Below, one piece after another: positions 1 through 6,810 of a stretch of DNA of 12,241 nt; the first letter of the stretch is position 1; each line of letters starts with the position of its first letter. Source of the stretch: Bacteroidales bacterium (GTDB lineage: Bacteria > Bacteroidota > Bacteroidia > Bacteroidales > P3); the NCBI GenBank assembly GCA_012837565.1, contig DUQY01000082.1:1-12241 (forward strand), in the 5' to 3' direction. The position numbers and the translations under genes are program-made. Under the pieces are notes generated by a model. The model was not told the DNA's origin. It ran no database searches and saw only the letters and a list, made by a program, of their open reading frames with translations.

Positions 1-873
1 ATTTTGAGCATATTCCATTGGCATATTCTTAGCCTCCTCTGTGAAGAAAGAATTCATCAGTGGCTTACCCAAAATAACTGTTATAGGCTCGGCAGTATAT
101 GGATTGAAAGTATTAACCCAAACATAATCTATATTTGGTCCAACTGCTAGGGCTGTATTTGATGGAAGTGTCCATGGGGTTGTAGTCCATGCAATAAAAT
201 AAGTATCTTTATATTCTTCTGACTTAACCTTAAACTGAGCAACCATTGTTGTATCCTTAACGTCCTTATAGCAACCAGGCATATTTAACTCGTGAGAACT
301 AAGTCCAGTTCCTGCAGCAGGTGAGAAAGGTTGTATTGTATATCCTTTGTATAAGTATCCTTTCTTGTATAACTCTCCAATCAGAAACCAAAGAGTCTCA
401 ATATATTCGTTTTTGAAGGTAATATATGGATTATCTAAGTCAACCCAATAGCCCATTTGCTTGGTTAACTCATCCCACATATCCTTATATTTCATAACCT
501 CAGCCTTACAAGCCTCATTATAATCATCAACTGAGATTGTTTTACCAATATCTTCTTTGGTTATACCTAAATTCTTCTCAACGCCCAATTCAACTGGCAA
601 ACCGTGAGTATCCCAACCTGCCTTACGTGCAACATGGTATCCTTTCATCGATTTATAGCGACAGAATATATCTTTTATAGCTCTTGCCATAACATGATGA
701 ATCCCTGGCTGACCATTTGCAGAAGGAGGTCCTTCATAAAATATAAATTCCTTAGAGCCTTGGCGAAGTTTTAGGCTGTTTTCAAAAACCTTATTCTCCT
801 GCCAATATTTCTGTATATACTTGTTAATCGTTGTTAAGTCAAGCTGTTTGTATTCTTGATACTTCATTCCCAT
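1..873 (-). CDS. ileS: Isoleucyl-tRNA synthetase, N-terminal part (runs off left edge)
   Basis: Charges tRNA-Ile with isoleucine in the cytoplasm. The 291 visible codons are open to the window edge; the full enzyme is usually over 1000 residues, so about a quarter is present. The Rossmann catalytic core starts near residue 43 with FYEGPPSANG, followed by the class I signature at residues 57-60, which reads GIHH instead of HxGH. GWDTHGLPVE follows, and the start of the inserted CP1 editing domain is visible as TPWTLPSNTA near residues 240-250. The sequence is the long IleRS2 (eukaryote-like) type. Two in-frame ATGs compete, at 873 (MGMKYQ) and 867 (MKYQ); neither has a clear ribosome binding site. 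I chose the outer one, with little certainty. A good promoter lies about 40 bp upstream. Identity is certain; the start is not. Confidence 0.96.
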   Translation of the reverse strand, partial: MGMKYQEYKQLDLTTINKYIQKYWQENKVFENSLKLRQGSKEFIFYEGPPSANGQPGIHHVMARAIKDIFCRYKSMKGYHVARKAGWDTHGLPVELGVEKNLGITKEDIGKTISVDDYNEACKAEVMKYKDMWDELTKQMGYWVDLDNPYITFKNEYIETLWFLIGELYKKGYLYKGYTIQPFSPAAGTGLSSHELNMPGCYKDVKDTTMVAQFKVKSEEYKDTYFIAWTTTPWTLPSNTALAVGPNIDYVWVNTFNPYTAEPITVILGKPLMNSFFTEEAKNMPMEYAQN

Positions 874-914
874 ACCCTATTCTTAATGATTAATTTAAGT
901 TTGATTTTAACTTG

Positions 915-945
915 CAAAAGTACGAATATTATTAGAGAAATCAAA
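915..945 (-). promoter_or_regulatory. Promoter of ileS (Bacteroidota type)
   Basis: On the minus strand the -33 box TTTG (945-942) is followed after exactly 19 bp by the -7 box TACTTTTG (922-915), a full match to TAnnTTTG. Transcription would start near 908, giving a leader of about 35 nt before ileS. The two boxes fit the primary sigma factor consensus known for Bacteroides and Flavobacteria. Confidence 0.75.
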
Positions 946-1077
946 AGATTAGAAATAAGCATTTATAATTTCTGAAAATGATTTTTGAAATATAGGATTA
1001 AACCTCTAAATATTAAATCTTTAAAATGAGTTTCTGCAATATATTTTTGTTGATATGTAAAAATAATGTCGAAAAAA

Positions 1078-1108
1078 TTTGGTAGGAATAAAAAATATTG
1101 TACTTTTG
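1078..1108 (+). promoter_or_regulatory. Promoter of tRNA-Val
   Basis: TTTG at 1078-1081 and TACTTTTG at 1101-1108 are separated by 19 bp and match the Bacteroidota -33/-7 consensus. The -7 box ends 11 bp before the mature tRNA 5' end, so the precursor would have only a few extra 5' bases for RNase P to remove. Confidence 0.8.
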
Positions 1109-1119
1109 CATCCTCAATT

Positions 1120-1194
1120 GGGAGCATAGCTCAGCTGGTTCAGAGCATCTGCCTTACAAGCAGAGGGTCACAGGTTCGAATCCTGTTGCTCCCA
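1120..1194 (+). tRNA. tRNA-Val (anticodon TAC)
   Basis: A 75-nt cloverleaf folds by eye. The acceptor stem is GGGAGCA/TGCTCCC with discriminator A. The D stem is GCTC/GAGC. The anticodon stem TCTGC/GCAGA encloses loop CTTACAA, which puts TAC at positions 34-36 (valine). The T arm is ACAGG-TTCGAAT-CCTGT. CCA is not encoded (the gene is followed by CATCC), so it must be added after transcription. The gene stands alone, with its own promoter before it and a terminator 8 bp behind it. Confidence 0.96.
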
Positions 1195-1201
1195 CATCCA
1201 A

Positions 1202-1237
1202 AAAAAACCTTACATTATTCAATGTGAGGTTTTTTAT
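1202..1237 (+). terminator. Rho-independent terminator of tRNA-Val
   Basis: A 10-bp stem (ACCTTACATT with AATGTGAGGT, one G-T pair) has a 4-base loop ATTC and is followed by a run of T. The A-run on the left flank means it could also stop transcription from the opposite side. Confidence 0.85.
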
Positions 1238-1299
1238 TTTAATACTATTCCTTCTTCAATTCCAATCAATGAATTAAAACATTAATCCAATAAATTATT

Positions 1300-1347
1300 A
1301 CGCTGAAAGAATTTCTTAAATCAAAGAAAGAATTTTCTGAAACGCTG
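1300..1347 (+). repeat. Intergenic dispersed repeat, copy 1
   Basis: This segment shares several blocks with 6495-6550: ACGCTGAA, GAAACGCTG, and a small hairpin TTTCTT-(6 nt)-AAGAAA (1312-1317 with 1324-1329). Both copies sit in non-coding DNA upstream of promoter-driven genes. It encodes no ORF. It may be a degenerate member of a genome-wide intergenic repeat family. Two copies alone cannot show whether it is mobile, regulatory or chance similarity in AT-rich DNA. The rest of the 1238-1474 stretch holds no gene I can see. Confidence 0.45.
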
Positions 1348-1400
1348 TATTATTTTTATAAGGTGGCGGGTTACTCAATTAAATATTTGTTTTACAAAAT

Positions 1401-1415
1401 TAAAGCTCAGCTTTA
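1401..1415. promoter_or_regulatory. 15-bp perfect palindrome, possible operator
   Basis: TAAAGCT-C-AGCTTTA is a perfect inverted repeat around one central base. It lies about 60 bp upstream of the -33 box of the transglycosylase promoter. The single-base centre fits a dimeric protein site better than an RNA hairpin. No regulator gene is nearby, and this could be chance. Confidence 0.25.
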
Positions 1416-1474
1416 TGAAATTATTACTTGATTTGATGAGTTCCTTATTCTAAAATAGAAATTTTGATTTAGAC

Positions 1475-1509
1475 TTTGGTTTTTTATCGCCCCACAATGA
1501 TTATCTTTG
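1475..1509 (+). promoter_or_regulatory. Promoter of the lytic transglycosylase gene
   Basis: TATCTTTG at 1502-1509 matches TAnnTTTG fully. A TTTG lies at 1475-1478, but the spacer is 23 bp, longer than the 19 bp seen in the other promoters here, so the promoter may be weaker. The -7 box is 22 bp before the start codon, which leaves a very short leader. Confidence 0.6.
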
Positions 1510-1531
1510 CATAACTAAATAAAGAAAATAT

Positions 1532-2530
1532 ATGGTTAGAAATTGGAATAAAGGGTTAAATATCATTGCTATTGTATTGTCAGTTTGTGCAATCTCGATG
1601 GGAATTTTCGTTATGGCAAAGACTGCACCTAAGAATGATGATGCTCAGTACAGGGAATTAATCAAAGAAAACTATCAAAACTTTGCAGCACCATTCCCAG
1701 ATAAGGTAGAGTTTTGCGGACAAGAGGTTCCAATTGATAATATTCTTGTGAGGGAAGCCTTAGATATGGAATTAAACCTAATTATGTATAATCACTCGAA
1801 GACCTTTCTTATTTTGAAAAAAGCTGAGAGGTATTTTCCTGAAATAGAAGCTATTCTTAAAAATCAAAATATACCAGAGGATATAAAATATTTGGCTGTT
1901 GCTGAAAGTGGACTTGCAAATCTTGTTTCTCCTGCTAAGGCAGAGGGAGTTTGGCAGTTTGTTCTTCCAACAGCAAAGGAATATGGTTTGGAGGATTTTG
2001 AGGGTTGGGATGAGAGATATGATTTGGAGAAATCGACCATTGCAGCTTGTAAGTATTTAAGAAATAAGAAATCAGTTTTTAATGACTGGGCTTTGGCTTG
2101 TGCTTCTTATAATTCGGGAGAGACAGGGGTTAAGAATAGGATGAGGGAGCAGGGCAGTGATAATTATTGGGAACTATACACCAATACCGAAACCTCACGC
2201 TATGTTTATAGGATTATTGCTTATAAGCTTATTATGGAAAATCCTCAGCAATACGGTTATTACTTCCGAAAGAAAGATACATACCAACCAATTCCTGTCA
2301 AAGAGTTAATTATTGACAGTTCAATAAATGATTTATATGCTTTTGCAAAACATGTTGATGTTCCGTATAAAGTACTTAGGAACTTAAATCCTGTTATAAG
2401 AGGAAGTAAGATTGTGAATAAGAACAATAAGAAATTAAAACTATATATTCCTACTAGTGAAGGTTTATCATGGAAAAACATTACAAAGAATATAAAGAAC
2501 GAACCTATTAGGCTTAGGTTTGAGGAATAA
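1532..2530 (+). CDS. Membrane-anchored lytic murein transglycosylase, MltD type
   Basis: Predicted to cleave the MurNAc-GlcNAc bond of peptidoglycan with formation of anhydro-MurNAc, in the periplasm. An N-terminal hydrophobic segment (about residues 8-28) with lysine and arginine before it works as a signal anchor; there is no lipobox. The SLT/GH23 domain covers about 113-240: the catalytic glutamate is E125 in AVAESG, followed by SPAKAEGVWQF, the ASYNSGETGV block (191-200) and TSRYVYRIIAYK, as in MltD. Residues 255-310 look like a degenerate LysM-like module with the family's LRNLNP and LYIP blocks. The 332 residues are shorter than E. coli MltD, as is usual for this group. The start at 1532 is the only one that keeps the signal anchor and fits the promoter. 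It is transcribed alone and converges with the lipoprotein gene. Confidence 0.9.
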   Translation: MVRNWNKGLNIIAIVLSVCAISMGIFVMAKTAPKNDDAQYRELIKENYQNFAAPFPDKVEFCGQEVPIDNILVREALDMELNLIMYNHSKTFLILKKAERYFPEIEAILKNQNIPEDIKYLAVAESGLANLVSPAKAEGVWQFVLPTAKEYGLEDFEGWDERYDLEKSTIAACKYLRNKKSVFNDWALACASYNSGETGVKNRMREQGSDNYWELYTNTETSRYVYRIIAYKLIMENPQQYGYYFRKKDTYQPIPVKELIIDSSINDLYAFAKHVDVPYKVLRNLNPVIRGSKIVNKNNKKLKLYIPTSEGLSWKNITKNIKNEPIRLRFEE

Positions 2531-2570
2531 AAAAAATAGGAGAACATTTTAAATGAACTCCTATTTTTTT
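2531..2570. terminator. Bidirectional terminator between convergent genes
   Basis: The outer arms are AAAAAATAGGAG and CTCCTATTTTTT, an 8-bp core stem (AATAGGAG/CTCCTATT) extended by A-T pairs, with a loop of about 16 bases. The A-run on one side and T-run on the other let it end both the transglycosylase transcript (+) and the lipoprotein transcript (-). It begins directly at the transglycosylase stop codon. Confidence 0.85.
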
Positions 2571-2591
2571 GTTTTGGTGTGTCAGATACGA

Positions 2592-3458
2592 CTAGTCAAT
2601 AACTATAACTAAGCATTTGCTTCCTCTCCAAAACTGTTCAGGATTAGTTATTCTAATTGAAGTTGGAGTTTTCTCGTTTCCTTCTAAAGTATATGAATCA
2701 GTTGGGTGAGATGTAACAATCTTAATTTTCTTTCCTGTTAATGGAATTTCTTGAGTGTTACGAATATCTATTTTTGTTAGGTTAGCATATTCTGCATTAT
2801 TAGCTAAAACAGAAGCCTTACCTATTCCTATAAAACCACCTTTACGATCTATAACCTCTTTATTAAGAAGTTCTTTTTTGGTTCCAACAATAAAATAAGC
2901 AGTGTTCTTCTCGTCTTCAATTTTCATTATTTGAGCATCTTTGGTCTTTGTTTTAGAATTCAAGTCAGCAATATCTTTTGTTAAATTATCTATTTGAATA
3001 TTCTTCTTTGATAACTCAGCAGTTAGAGATTGTATTTGCTCTTCTTGTTCTTTTATTCTTGACTCAAGATTTTGAACAAAAGTCTTTAGTTGTTGATTTT
3101 CTTTATTGCTCTTGTTCATTCTTGCATTAACATTAGCAACTCTGCTTTTATTTTCTGACAAAAGGTTGTTAATGGTTTCAATATTAGATTTAATGCTTGA
3201 CTTTGTGTCTTTTGTTATTTCTCCTGATGTGTTTGCCACCTTAGAAACTTTAGAATATTGGCTTGTTATATCATTAAGGGAAGCGTCAATTTCATTAAGT
3301 TCTTGGAATAAAGATTCTAATTCACTGTCCTTTGCAGACATTAGTTGAGCAAATGAATCATGGATTTGCTTTTCTCTTGCTAGTTTTTCTTTATCTCCTT
3401 GGCAACCAAAAAGGGATACCATTGTGAATAAGCTGATGATTAATAAACTTTTCTTCAT
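2592..3458 (-). CDS. Coiled-coil lipoprotein, Cbp1-like family (function uncertain)
   Basis: A 288-residue exported lipoprotein. The signal peptide MKKSLLIISLFTMVSLFG ends in a lipobox with Cys19, after which lipidation and membrane anchoring are expected. Residues about 25-180 are rich in E, K, Q, S, N and L with heptad-like spacing, typical of a long coiled coil. A compact C-terminal domain (about 185-288) has AYFIVGTKKELL, a GGFIGIGK stretch and a final FWRGSKCLVIVID. This layout recalls small Bacteroidota lipoproteins annotated as Cbp1-type collagen-binding adhesins. That assignment is from memory and weak, and the name may not describe its function here. The domain order could equally suit a periplasmic stress or envelope protein. 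It is transcribed alone, divergently from uvrA. Confidence 0.7.
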   Translation of the reverse strand: MKKSLLIISLFTMVSLFGCQGDKEKLAREKQIHDSFAQLMSAKDSELESLFQELNEIDASLNDITSQYSKVSKVANTSGEITKDTKSSIKSNIETINNLLSENKSRVANVNARMNKSNKENQQLKTFVQNLESRIKEQEEQIQSLTAELSKKNIQIDNLTKDIADLNSKTKTKDAQIMKIEDEKNTAYFIVGTKKELLNKEVIDRKGGFIGIGKASVLANNAEYANLTKIDIRNTQEIPLTGKKIKIVTSHPTDSYTLEGNEKTPTSIRITNPEQFWRGSKCLVIVID

Positions 3459-3461
3459 TTC

Positions 3462-3516
3462 TAATTTTGAATTTAATGGTTATTTAATTTTGAATTTAAT
3501 ATCAATCTTGAACTTA
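3462..3516 (-). repeat. Three direct repeats in the lipoprotein gene leader
   Basis: The 16-mer TAATTTTGAATTTAAT occurs twice without mismatch (3462-3477 and 3485-3500, period 23 bp). A third copy, AATCTTGAACTTA (3504-3516), matches 11 of 13 bases. All three lie between the -7 box and the start codon of the minus-strand lipoprotein gene. They would be in the transcribed leader or at the transcription start. Confidence 0.6.
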
Positions 3517-3547
3517 CAAAAATAGTATTTTTTTTTGACATTACAAT
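3517..3547 (-). promoter_or_regulatory. Promoter of the lipoprotein gene
   Basis: On the minus strand the -7 box TATTTTTG (3524-3517) fully matches TAnnTTTG. At 19 bp upstream sits ATTG (3547-3544), one base off the -33 TTTG. Transcription would start near 3510, within the direct repeats, leaving a leader of about 50 nt. Confidence 0.55.
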
Positions 3548-3613
3548 ATATTAATCAGCAATATCAAAAAAGAATTTACCCTCCAATACAATAATTACCT
3601 CGTAAAAAAGTAT

Positions 3614-3621
3614 TAATATTG
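3614..3621 (+). promoter_or_regulatory. Probable -7 box of the uvrA promoter
   Basis: TAATATTG followed by CA is one base off TAnnTTTG and lies 20 bp before the uvrA start codon. No TTTG is seen at the right distance upstream, so this is a weak promoter or one that depends on another factor. I see no LexA-like palindrome next to it. Confidence 0.4.
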
Positions 3622-3641
3622 CAGATTATTTCTATAAAAAA

Positions 3642-6470
3642 ATGAACAAAGAAGAACTTGAAATACTTGGTGCAAAAGCTCACAACTTACAGAACATTTC
3701 TTTGTCAATACCAAGGAATTCACTTGTAACAATTACAGGCTTAAGTGGTAGCGGTAAGTCATCATTAGCTTTTGATACAATTTATGCAGAAGGACAAAGA
3801 AGATATCTAGAAACCTTCTCGGCATATATACGCTACTTTATTGGCACAATAGAAAGGCCAAATGTAGAAAAAATCACAGGATTGTCTCCTGTTATTTCCA
3901 TAGAACAAAAAACTACTAACAAAAACCCACGTTCCACCGTAGGGACAACAACTGAAATATACGATTTAATACGTTTGCTTTTCGCAAGAGTTGCTGATGC
4001 CTATTCCCTAAATACAGGGGAGAAAATGGTTAAGTATTCTGAAAAGCAGATTATAGATATAATTGAAACAAACTTTTCAGACAAAACGGTTTTGGTTTTA
4101 GCTCCAGCTGTTAAAGGCAGAAAAGGACATTATAGAGAATTGTTTCTTTCAACGGCAAAGAAAGGATTCTTAAAGGTTAGGGTTGATGGTAAGGTTGTAA
4201 ATATTAGTACAGGCATGCAGCTCGACCGTTATAAGATTCACGATATTGAAATTGTAATTGATAAGATTAGAATTAGCACTGAAAATACTACAAGGCTAAA
4301 GAAGTCTGTAGAAACTGCTTTCAAACAAGGTAACGGAACATTATTAATATTAGATGAAGATACTAATGAAATTAGATATCTAAGTCGTCAGCTAATGTGT
4401 CCTACAACAGGGATTTCATATACAGAACCGGAACCAAATACTTTTTCTTTCAACTCTCCTTATGGTGCATGCACATTTTGTAATGGCTTGGGTGAAATGA
4501 CTCAGATTGATTTAGAAAAACTAATACCTGACGACACCAAAACATTAAACGAAGGAGGATTAGCACCACTTGGAAAACCAAATAAAGGTTCTTGGTTTAC
4601 AAAACAACTTGAAGCATTAGGCAAAAAATTGGACTTCACTCTCGATATGCCAATAAAAGATATTAGCAAAGAAGCTATCCAAGTACTTCTTTATGGTTCA
4701 GATATGGAGCTTGAAACCTATGATGCTAATCTTGGGATAAGGTCGTTGAATAAAGATAAATTCCAAGGTATAGTAAACTTTATAGATTCACAAGTTGGCG
4801 ATAATACTCCGGCTTCCATCCTTAAATGGGCTAATAGTTTTATGAACACATCGAAGTGTCCACACTGTGAGGGTAAAAGACTTAACCCGCAATCTTTGCA
4901 ATTTAGAATTCTAGATAATAATATATCAGACTTAGTGGAAATGGACATCAAAGACCTTTCCCTTTGGTGCGAAACAATTTTAGATAAATTAGATAAACGC
5001 AAGCAAGAGATTGCAAAAGAAATACTAAGAGAAATAAATACTAAGATAAACTTCCTATTAGATGTTGGTTTAGGTTATCTAAACTTAAATAGAACAACAA
5101 GAAGCCTTTCAGGAGGGGAAAGCCAAAGAATAAGACTTGCCACACAAATTGGTTCACAGCTTGTTAATGTTATGTATATACTGGATGAGCCAAGCATTGG
5201 TCTTCATCAAAAAGATAATATCAAACTGATAGGAGCTCTAAAGAAACTTAGGGATGCTGGTAATAGTGTTATTGTTGTGGAGCATGACAAGGAAATGATT
5301 TTGGAATCAGATTGGATAACAGATATTGGACCAGGAGCAGGAATAAATGGGGGCAAGGTAATTTTCAATGGTAAGCCTAAAGATCTTCTTGAAGGGGATA
5401 TAAATTCAATTACAGGTGATTACTTAAAAGAAAAAAGGAAAATTGAGATTCCAAATGAGTTAAGAAAAGGAAATGGTAACTATATTGAATTAATTGGTTG
5501 CACAGGTAATAATTTAAAAGATGTTGATTTGAAAATACCTCTTGGAATGTTTATCTGCGTTACAGGAGTTTCAGGAAGTGGAAAGTCTTCAATAATAAAT
5601 AATACTCTTCACCCTATTCTAAATCAATATTTTTTCCGAGCCGACAAAAAGCCTCTGCCATATAAAGAAATTAAAGGTATAGATAATGTAGATAAGGTAA
5701 TTGAGATTAATCAATACCCAATAGGAAGAACACCAAGATCAAACCCTTCAACCTATATTGGGGCTTTCGATGAAATAAGAAAGGTATTTGCTTCCCTACC
5801 AACTGCAAAAATTAGAGATTATAAGCCAGGGAGGTTTTCTTTTAACGTTAAGGGGGGAAGGTGTGAAACATGTAAGGGAGCAGGAGTTAAGCAAATTGAA
5901 ATGAATTTCTTACCCGATGTTTTTGTTATATGCGATGAATGTAATGGAAAGCGATATAATAGGGAAACACTTGAAGTAAGATACAAAGGGAAGTCAATTA
6001 ATGATGTATTGAATATGAGCTTTGATGAGGCAACCCTATTCTTTGAAAACCACCCACGAATTAGACGTAAATTAGAAATTGTTAAAGAAGTAGGTTTAGG
6101 ATATATAACTCTTGGACAACCCTCAACCACTCTGTCGGGAGGAGAAAGCCAAAGGATTAAATTATCAGCAGAACTTGGAAAACCAGAAACAGGAAACACC
6201 CTTTATATATTAGACGAACCAACCACAGGACTACATTTTGAAGATATTAGAATACTATTAGACGTATTGAATAAACTTATTGAGAAAGGGAATTCAATGA
6301 TAGTTATTGAGCATAATCTTGATGTTATTAAAGTTGCGGACTATATAATTGACTTAGGACCAGATGGAGGAAGAGATGGAGGAAGAATAATTGCAGAAGG
6401 CTTGCCAAGAGAAATCATTAATAATCCCAACTCATTAACAGGTAAATATCTTAAAAAAGAGTTTGAATAG
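3642..6470 (+). CDS. uvrA: Excinuclease ABC subunit A (UvrA)
   Basis: Damage-recognition ATPase of nucleotide excision repair; it dimerises and loads UvrB on lesions. Its 942 residues match the usual length of about 940. Two ABC modules are complete: Walker A at G33-S41 and G642-S650, signature LSGGESQ at 489-495 and 831-837, and Walker B LDEP near 512 and 855. NPRSTVGTTTEIYD belongs to the UvrB-binding region. Zinc modules are visible: C741/C744 with C764/C767, and a middle CPHC at C406/C409. The first zinc module has C253, C277 and C280, but its usual second cysteine is T256 (CPTTG). It stands alone, divergent from the lipoprotein gene; no clear terminator follows it. Low doubt: Bacteroidota often carry UvrA paralogues, and this one looks like the standard UvrA1. 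Confidence 0.97.
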   Translation: MNKEELEILGAKAHNLQNISLSIPRNSLVTITGLSGSGKSSLAFDTIYAEGQRRYLETFSAYIRYFIGTIERPNVEKITGLSPVISIEQKTTNKNPRSTVGTTTEIYDLIRLLFARVADAYSLNTGEKMVKYSEKQIIDIIETNFSDKTVLVLAPAVKGRKGHYRELFLSTAKKGFLKVRVDGKVVNISTGMQLDRYKIHDIEIVIDKIRISTENTTRLKKSVETAFKQGNGTLLILDEDTNEIRYLSRQLMCPTTGISYTEPEPNTFSFNSPYGACTFCNGLGEMTQIDLEKLIPDDTKTLNEGGLAPLGKPNKGSWFTKQLEALGKKLDFTLDMPIKDISKEAIQVLLYGSDMELETYDANLGIRSLNKDKFQGIVNFIDSQVGDNTPASILKWANSFMNTSKCPHCEGKRLNPQSLQFRILDNNISDLVEMDIKDLSLWCETILDKLDKRKQEIAKEILREINTKINFLLDVGLGYLNLNRTTRSLSGGESQRIRLATQIGSQLVNVMYILDEPSIGLHQKDNIKLIGALKKLRDAGNSVIVVEHDKEMILESDWITDIGPGAGINGGKVIFNGKPKDLLEGDINSITGDYLKEKRKIEIPNELRKGNGNYIELIGCTGNNLKDVDLKIPLGMFICVTGVSGSGKSSIINNTLHPILNQYFFRADKKPLPYKEIKGIDNVDKVIEINQYPIGRTPRSNPSTYIGAFDEIRKVFASLPTAKIRDYKPGRFSFNVKGGRCETCKGAGVKQIEMNFLPDVFVICDECNGKRYNRETLEVRYKGKSINDVLNMSFDEATLFFENHPRIRRKLEIVKEVGLGYITLGQPSTTLSGGESQRIKLSAELGKPETGNTLYILDEPTTGLHFEDIRILLDVLNKLIEKGNSMIVIEHNLDVIKVADYIIDLGPDGGRDGGRIIAEGLPREIINNPNSLTGKYLKKEFE

Positions 6471-6494
6471 AATATAACTAAGAGATAGAGAAAT

Positions 6495-6550
6495 GAAACG
6501 CTGAATTAATTCTCTGAATCAAAGATCTAATTTCTTAAAACAAAGAAAGA
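6495..6550 (+). repeat. Intergenic dispersed repeat, copy 2
   Basis: It shares GAAACGCTG (6495-6503) and ACGCTGAA (6498-6505) with copy 1, and the hairpin TTTCTT-AAAACA-AAGAAA (6531-6536 with 6543-6548). Inside this copy the core looks doubled: AATTCTCTGAATCAAAGA (6508-6525) is followed by a second version, AATTTCTTAAAACAAAGA (6529-6546). It lies between uvrA and tRNA-Met in non-coding DNA. Its hairpins lack a T-run, so it is a poor terminator for uvrA. Confidence 0.45.
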
Positions 6551-6683
6551 GAAAATTATTATGGTAATTTAGAAAAATGAAATTTAGAGATTGAATATAA
6601 GCTTGTTAATCTATATCTTTTAGTTGTTTCCTTTATTATTTGACAAGAACGATAGAGAAGATAATTAAATATAATCCCAATAA

Positions 6684-6714
6684 TTTGGATGTAAAGGTTT
6701 TTTTCGTAATTTTG
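6684..6714 (+). promoter_or_regulatory. Promoter of tRNA-Met
   Basis: TTTG at 6684-6687 and TAATTTTG at 6707-6714 are separated by 19 bp, a full match to the Bacteroidota consensus. The -7 box ends 11 bp before the tRNA, exactly as at tRNA-Val, and the bases in between are nearly the same. Confidence 0.8.
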
Positions 6715-6725
6715 CACCCTCATTT

Positions 6726-6799
6726 GGCGGGGTAGCTCAGTTGGTTAGAGCGTCGGATTCATAACCCGGAGGTCACGAGTTCAAATCTCGTTCCCGCTA
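6726..6799 (+). tRNA. tRNA-Met (anticodon CAT), elongator type
   Basis: A 74-nt cloverleaf. The acceptor stem is GGCGGGG/TCCCGCT with a G-T first pair and discriminator A. The D stem is GCTC/GAGC. The anticodon loop is TTCATAA (CAT), and the T arm is ACGAG-TTCAAAT-CTCGT. The closing pair of the anticodon stem is an A/C mismatch (TCGGA/CCCGG). CCA is not encoded. The acceptor end and anticodon stem lack the features of an initiator tRNA. A CAT anticodon could also mark the Ile2 tRNA that is modified to lysidine, but the sequence looks like elongator Met of this phylum. Confidence 0.9.
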
Positions 6800-6810
6800 C
6801 ACATTAAATT

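Noticed and set aside
1360..1376. GC-rich patch (AGGTGGCGGGTTACTC) in an AT-rich intergenic region
   Set aside because: Looked for a tRNA remnant, small RNA or riboswitch core but found no cloverleaf, convincing stem or terminator after it.
2260..2547. 95-codon minus-strand frame over the transglycosylase 3' end
   Set aside because: It begins inside the bidirectional terminator and is antisense to a conserved gene; its F- and L-rich sequence is the reverse of a K- and N-rich coding strand.
3106..3348. 80-codon plus-strand frame inside the lipoprotein gene
   Set aside because: Antisense of the coiled-coil coding region; leucine-rich by reversal of K/E/N/S codons, no promoter.
5819..6199. 126-codon open frame on the minus strand inside uvrA
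   Set aside because: It is fully antisense to the conserved C-terminal ABC module of UvrA and has no promoter or family resemblance. The same applies to 4718-5002 (-).
6639..6644. TTGACA resembling a canonical sigma-70 -35 box
   Set aside because: No TATAAT at 16-18 bp (TATAAT at 6670-6675 is about 25 bp away), and the phylum uses TTTG / TAnnTTTG promoters, one of which lies just downstream.
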